Source: Imperialibacter sp040222815
Lineage (GTDB): Bacteria > Bacteroidota > Bacteroidia > Cytophagales > Cyclobacteriaceae
NCBI RefSeq assembly: GCF_040222815.1
Contig: NZ_JAVKCH010000013.1
Coordinates: forward strand, 1-64,000
DNA: 64,000 nt
Direction of reading: 5' to 3'
Shown: positions 59,764-64,000 of the stretch, in pieces
Layout: the number at the start of each line of letters is the position of its first letter
Position numbering within the stretch: position 1 is the first letter of the stretch
Notes under the pieces: generated by a model
What the model saw: the letters and a program-made list of their open reading frames with translations, nothing else
What the model was told of the DNA's origin: nothing
The model's database searches: none
Translations under genes and position numbers: made by a program

Positions 59764-62700
59764 ATGAACTACTCAATATTGAAGGGCCACATTAAGGGGC
59801 TGGCGACGCCTTTTTGCCAATCATTTGCGTTTGTGATCGTTGCGCTTATAGCGCTTGAAGGCTGCCAAACAAAAACTACGGAGCACAAAGACACAACCGT
59901 TTCCACTACTGATTCCACTATCCTAAAAGTGGTGCAGGACAATCAAGCCAATACCATTTCCATATTCAGAGAAGGAGAAAGCGAGCCTCTTGTCACGCAA
60001 AATGTAAGACCCGATTTCCGTCCTTACTTGCATCCCATTGTAGCCCCCGATGGCAAGGGGCAGCTAACTGAATACAGTCCTGGTCACCACAAGCACCAAA
60101 CGGGCCTCTACTGGGGCTTCACGAGGGTAAATGGCCGGGACTACTTCCATCATCCCGAAGGTGACTATTGGCGGAAAGTGTCGGCAGAAGTGACTGAAGC
60201 AGAAGGCAAGGTGGTGAAATGGCAAACAGTCTATGACCTGCTTGATGAGCAGGGCAATCCCGTGCTGACAGAAACTCAAAACTGGTCGATGAGGGAGACG
60301 GGAGGCAAGTTCTTGCTTGACCTCGAATGGAACGGACTTGGCAAAACCGATGTGACCATTGGTGAGTATGACTACGGCGGACTGTTCCTGCGCATGCCAT
60401 GGGTGGAAGGTATCAAAGGAGAAGTGGTGAATGCTGCCCGTCAGAAAAATGAAAAGGCCGAAGGACAGCGTGCCATGTGGGTAGACGCTGGTATGCAGGT
60501 GGAAGGACGAGATGATCTTGCACACATTGCCATTCTGGATCATAAAGAGAACAAAGGCTTTCCACAGACGTGGAGAGTTGATGGGCAGTTGGGTATTGGC
60601 CCGGCCCGTGCCCGCATGGGTGACTGGACTATTGCCAAAGGCGAAACTGAAACCATCAAACATGAGATTGTGGTCTACACAGGCGAGCTGAATGACGTTG
60701 AGATGACCGAAACCTGGCAAGACTATGTGGGCGACCACAACATGTACTCCACGGCAGTGCTTTGGGGCATCGCCCAGGAAGAGGGGAGAAACGCCAAATT
60801 TCTGAAGCCAGAAGAGGCAGTGGAGGCTATGACAATCAAAGATGGCTATGATGTAAATGTATGGGCGGCCGAGCCGATGATGTCGCAGCCGATGGCTTTT
60901 TGCTGGGATGACAAGGGAAGGCTGTGGATTGCAGAAAACAAAGACTATGAGTCGAGGGGGTATGGCTTCTCAAAGGCGGGGAACAGCCGGATACTTATCC
61001 TGGAAGACACCGACCACGATGGTGTCGCTGATAGCCGCAAAGTGTTTCTTGAGGGTATTGCTTTTCCTTCGGCGATAGCCGTTGGTTTCGATGGCGTGTT
61101 TGTTGGCGCACCACCTAACCTGCTTTTTGTGCCTGACAAAAACCATGATGATAAAGCCGAAATGGATGACATCGAAGTTCGGCTGACAGGCTGGGGCATC
61201 CGTGACAGACACGAAACACTGAATAGCTTTCACTGGGGGCCTGATGGCTGGCTTTACGGTTTGCAGGGGTTTGCCACACCTTCCAAAGTGAAACTGGCGA
61301 AAGGAAAAGGCCGGATATATGGTCACAATGATCCTTTTCCTGAAGACATATTTGAAGGAGAAGGCACCGATATCAACGGAGGCGTTTGGCGCTACCATCC
61401 TACGAAGGACAAATTCGAGGTAGTATCACATGGGTTCAGCAATCCCTGGGGCATCGACTTTGACGCAAAAGGGCAGCTGTTTATCAGCGCTTGCGTTATA
61501 CCACACCTCTGGCATGTAATTCCCGGAGGTATTTATCATCGCCAGGGCGGGCAGCACTTCAATCCTTACGTGTATAATGACATAAAAACGATTGCCGACC
61601 ACCGGCATCGTTCTGCCCATGGCGGCTTGAGAATCTACCAGTCTGACGCTTTTCCTGCGGAGCAGCAAGGCCGTCTGTTCATGGCTAATATTCATGAGCA
61701 TGCCGTGTTGTCGGATGTGCTTGAGCCCAAAGGCTCTGGCTTTATTGGTCACCATGGTGAAGAGTTTTTGATGGCTAACAATGCGCAGTGGGTAGGTTTC
61801 AGCATGGAGCTGGGGCCGGAAGGAGCGCTGTACGTGCTCGACTGGCACGACGCAGATATTTGCGGCAAGGAGGTGCTCAATGAGGAAACAGGCCGCATTT
61901 TCAGGGTCGCACCGAAAAAATCCCTGGCGGAAGATTGGGAAGGACGATACAGTGACCTGAGCAAATTGACAGATGCTCAGCTTGTGGCTCTCCAAACAAA
62001 TAAAAGCTCATGGCATGCCAGAAGGGCGAGACTCATTCTTCAGGGAAGAGCAGTAAAAGCACCCCTTGCAAAGGAGGTGCATGACCAGCTCAGAAAGATT
62101 TTTACGAGCAGCCCGAACCCTGATTTCCGCCTGAATGCCATGTGGGCTTTGCACGTCACTGGTGGTTTCAGTGAAAAGCAGTTGATGGAAAGCCTAAGCG
62201 ACAAAGATGAGTATGTGCGTGCCTGGGCAGTGCAATTGCTCAGCGAGGAGAAGGCCTCTGGCGAAGCAGTTGATAAATTTACCGTTATGGCTGAAGGTGA
62301 TAAATCGGCTGTTGTGAGGCTTTACCTTGCCTCAGCGCTTCAGCGTATTCAGCCGGAACAAAAGTGGGCGATTGCCGAAGCTTTGATGAGTCACGCTGAA
62401 GACGTCGAAGACCATAACCTGCCAAAAATGATCTGGTTTGGCACGGAGCCCCTCGTGGCTGAAAATCCTGACAGAGCGCTCCAGCTTGCAGCAAAAAGTA
62501 AAATCTCAATGCTGGCTGAGTACATTGCCAGAAGGGCGGTAGATGCGGACGCCACAGAGAAACTTATCGCAGCCATTGGGAAGAAGCCCGAAACAACGCT
62601 GAGTATGCTGGAAGGTATGCGCAACGGATTGGAGGGACGCACCGATTTGAGTGCACCAGCCAACTGGCAGAAAGTGTATGATAACTTGCAGAGCTCCCGG

Positions 62701-63657
62701 GATGTGAAGGTGAAGCAATTGGCATTGGAGGTGGCGCAGTTCTATGGAGACACCGAGGCAGCCAAACAATACCTGGCCACGCTGAAAAACAAAAATACAC
62801 CTATTGATCAGCGATTGAAAGCGTTGAATTCTCTCGCCGATCAGCAGCGGGAGGAGCTTGTTCGGGAAATCCCGACTTTATTGAATGAGGAGGCTTTGCG
62901 GATCGATGTGATCAGGGCCGTGGCTGCCTTTGACGACAACTCATTGGGCCAGCTGCTCATCGATAAGTACTCAAGCTTCAACGGGCAGGAAAAACTGGAA
63001 GCTGTGCAAACGCTGGCCTCCAGACCTGAATATGGCTGGATGCTCACACAGGGCTTGAAAAGTGAAATAATCCCCAAACCTGATGTGCCAGCCTATGTGG
63101 CTCGCCAGCTGAGGCGTGTTGTCGGTAGTGGGTTTGTCGAAGTGTGGGGCCCCATCGATGAATTAGGCTCCGACATTGCCGCCGATTACAAGAAATACAC
63201 GAGCTTATTGACTGACAAAGCCTTAAGAGGAGGCGATGTTGTCAATGGTAAAATGATTTTTCAGCGTACTTGTGGTGCCTGCCACAAAATGTATGGAGAA
63301 GGCGGCAGCATTGGGCCCGAGCTGACTGGTTCCAATCGGGCTAACCTTGACTATCTGCTGAGCAATGTCCTCGACCCCAGCGGCGAAATTCAGGATGACT
63401 ACAAAATGGTGGTTATCACCACCAGGGACGGGCGCACCTACTCAGGCAATGTGAATGCGGAAAATGAACGGCAGCTTACGATCCGGGTTGTTGGGCAAGA
63501 CGCCGTGGTGATCAATAAGTCGGACATTCAATCCAGGGAGGAGTCGGCCAATTCGATGATGCCGCCGGGGCTATTCAAGACGCTAACTGATAAGGAAATC
63601 ATTAACCTGGTTGGCTATCTTATGGCATCGGGACCGGTGAGCCAACCAACAGAATAA
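59764..63657 (+). CDS. PmoA-like / PVC-type dehydrogenase / HEAT / cytochrome c fusion lipoprotein
   Basis: A 1297-residue lipoprotein (lipobox ALEGC, C34). Domains in order: DUF6807/PmoA-like (about 50-330, with SPGHHKHQTGLYWGF), a PVC-type dehydrogenase propeller (about 355-710, with EDTDHDGVADSR and WGPDGWLYGLQG), HEAT-like helices (about 740-1120), and a planctomycete-type cytochrome c. Haem binding is CGACH at 1170-1174, with Met in NSMMPPG (1265/1266) as likely axial ligand. It is a paralogue of the 28.8-32.2 kb fusion, with haem instead of copper at the end. It is probably a periplasmic sugar dehydrogenase or hydrolase; the substrate is unknown. Confidence 0.87.
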   Translation: MNYSILKGHIKGLATPFCQSFAFVIVALIALEGCQTKTTEHKDTTVSTTDSTILKVVQDNQANTISIFREGESEPLVTQNVRPDFRPYLHPIVAPDGKGQLTEYSPGHHKHQTGLYWGFTRVNGRDYFHHPEGDYWRKVSAEVTEAEGKVVKWQTVYDLLDEQGNPVLTETQNWSMRETGGKFLLDLEWNGLGKTDVTIGEYDYGGLFLRMPWVEGIKGEVVNAARQKNEKAEGQRAMWVDAGMQVEGRDDLAHIAILDHKENKGFPQTWRVDGQLGIGPARARMGDWTIAKGETETIKHEIVVYTGELNDVEMTETWQDYVGDHNMYSTAVLWGIAQEEGRNAKFLKPEEAVEAMTIKDGYDVNVWAAEPMMSQPMAFCWDDKGRLWIAENKDYESRGYGFSKAGNSRILILEDTDHDGVADSRKVFLEGIAFPSAIAVGFDGVFVGAPPNLLFVPDKNHDDKAEMDDIEVRLTGWGIRDRHETLNSFHWGPDGWLYGLQGFATPSKVKLAKGKGRIYGHNDPFPEDIFEGEGTDINGGVWRYHPTKDKFEVVSHGFSNPWGIDFDAKGQLFISACVIPHLWHVIPGGIYHRQGGQHFNPYVYNDIKTIADHRHRSAHGGLRIYQSDAFPAEQQGRLFMANIHEHAVLSDVLEPKGSGFIGHHGEEFLMANNAQWVGFSMELGPEGALYVLDWHDADICGKEVLNEETGRIFRVAPKKSLAEDWEGRYSDLSKLTDAQLVALQTNKSSWHARRARLILQGRAVKAPLAKEVHDQLRKIFTSSPNPDFRLNAMWALHVTGGFSEKQLMESLSDKDEYVRAWAVQLLSEEKASGEAVDKFTVMAEGDKSAVVRLYLASALQRIQPEQKWAIAEALMSHAEDVEDHNLPKMIWFGTEPLVAENPDRALQLAAKSKISMLAEYIARRAVDADATEKLIAAIGKKPETTLSMLEGMRNGLEGRTDLSAPANWQKVYDNLQSSRDVKVKQLALEVAQFYGDTEAAKQYLATLKNKNTPIDQRLKALNSLADQQREELVREIPTLLNEEALRIDVIRAVAAFDDNSLGQLLIDKYSSFNGQEKLEAVQTLASRPEYGWMLTQGLKSEIIPKPDVPAYVARQLRRVVGSGFVEVWGPIDELGSDIAADYKKYTSLLTDKALRGGDVVNGKMIFQRTCGACHKMYGEGGSIGPELTGSNRANLDYLLSNVLDPSGEIQDDYKMVVITTRDGRTYSGNVNAENERQLTIRVVGQDAVVINKSDIQSREESANSMMPPGLFKTLTDKEIINLVGYLMASGPVSQPTE

Positions 63658-63668
63658 TTAAGTTATTT

Positions 63669-64000
63669 ATGAGAAGAACAGTTTTAAAGAGTCCATTAGG
63701 ATTACCCGCATTGGTATTGGTTTTGGTGGCTCTTACAGGATGTGGGCAGGAAGCTTCGCAAGAGGATAAGCCGGCAAAGCCTAACATCGTTTTCATTATG
63801 GCCGACGACCTTGGCTATGGTGACTTGGGTGTGTATGGACAGCAACAAATAGCCACACCAAATATTGACAAGATGGCGGCGGAAGGCATGCTGTTTACAC
63901 AGTTTTATGCTGGAAGCACCGTTTGTGCACCTTCCAGAAGCGCTTTGTTGACAGGGCTTCACACAGGACATACCCGGGTCAGAGGCAATGCCAGGGTGCC
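63669..64000 (+). CDS. Sulfatase lipoprotein, 5' part (runs off the window)
   Basis: An open frame from the ATG at 63669 to the window end gives about 110 residues. A signal peptide with lipobox VALTGC is followed by the sulfatase start NIVFIMADDLGYGD and the formylglycine site VCAPSRSALLTG, so it is Cys type. HTGHTRVRGN is typical of arylsulfatase-like S1 enzymes. It begins 11 bases after the PmoA-PVC-cytochrome gene, so the two are probably co-transcribed and act on the same sulfated sugar. The remainder lies beyond the window. Confidence 0.88.
   Translation, partial: MRRTVLKSPLGLPALVLVLVALTGCGQEASQEDKPAKPNIVFIMADDLGYGDLGVYGQQQIATPNIDKMAAEGMLFTQFYAGSTVCAPSRSALLTGLHTGHTRVRGNARV

Noticed and set aside
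60064..60738. 224-residue minus-strand frame
   Set aside because: It is antisense to the PmoA-like domain, with a His/Phe-rich composition and no domain.

Overview
The window looks like a chromosomal segment of a Bacteroidota bacterium, most likely a marine, algal-polysaccharide-using member of the Cytophagales. The evidence is a Bacteroidota-type 5S rRNA, a type IX secretion (T9SS) C-terminal sorting domain, a PorT-like outer-membrane barrel, many SPII lipoproteins with short N-regions, start sites that mostly lack a strong Shine-Dalgarno, single-chain MacB/FtsX permeases, and Cys-type S1 sulfatases beside enzymes for fucose, rhamnose, xylose and uronates. The species cannot be named from the sequence alone.

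Layout. 1-0.5 kb: end of an rRNA operon (5S, terminator) followed by a decayed copy of the 5S tail plus terminator. 0.5-6 kb: zinc-ribbon protein, YgiD-like dioxygenase, ABC permease, sulfatase lipoprotein. 6-20.6 kb, minus strand: a long catabolic cluster (sugar transporters, mutarotase, two SDRs, lactonase, diketo-acid hydrolase, L-galactonate-type dehydrogenase, UxaB, UxaA, KdgK, Eda, GH9 glycosidase). It can be read as two routes sharing an upper part: L-fucose to pyruvate plus lactate, and L-galactose or uronates through altronate and KDG to pyruvate plus glyceraldehyde-3-phosphate. 20.9-26.4 kb: four-gene DUF1800/DUF1501(T9SS)/barrel/lipoprotein operon. 26.5-32.2 kb: Gfo/Idh/MocA oxidoreductase, epimerase-like TIM barrel, and a very large ThuA-PVC-dehydrogenase-cupredoxin fusion. 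32.5-34.4 kb: AraC regulator and an Xre/RES toxin-antitoxin pair. 34.5-44.2 kb: GalM, xylose isomerase, orphan lipoprotein, xylulokinase, an MgsA homologue lacking key catalytic residues, and an amino-acid permease with an AKR-RidA fusion. 44.2-46 kb: a REP-associated tyrosine transposase (RAYT) with paired REP-like palindromes, and a DUF2202 protein. 46-55 kb: complete rhamnose-to-pyruvate catabolism (RhaI, rhamnulokinase-type FGGY kinase, aldolase/dehydrogenase fusion, LutABC) with a divergent GntR regulator. 55-64 kb: PhyH dioxygenase, GH78 alpha-L-rhamnosidase, a PmoA-PVC-HEAT-cytochrome c fusion, and the start of another sulfatase.

How it fits together. Sulfatases, GH78 and GH9 would trim sulfated algal or plant glycans outside the inner membrane. 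FucP- and SGLT-type symporters import monosaccharides, and isomerase/kinase or dehydrogenase/lactonase pathways take them to central metabolism. LutABC recovers the lactate formed from rhamnose and fucose. No SusC/SusD pair and no recognisable polysaccharide lyase is present, so this is a monosaccharide-processing hub rather than a complete polysaccharide utilisation locus. The points most worth following are the two PVC-type fusions with interchangeable electron-carrier ends, the branched fucose/galactose cluster with no dedicated fuconate dehydratase, the active-site changes in three enzyme homologues, and the RAYT/REP island.
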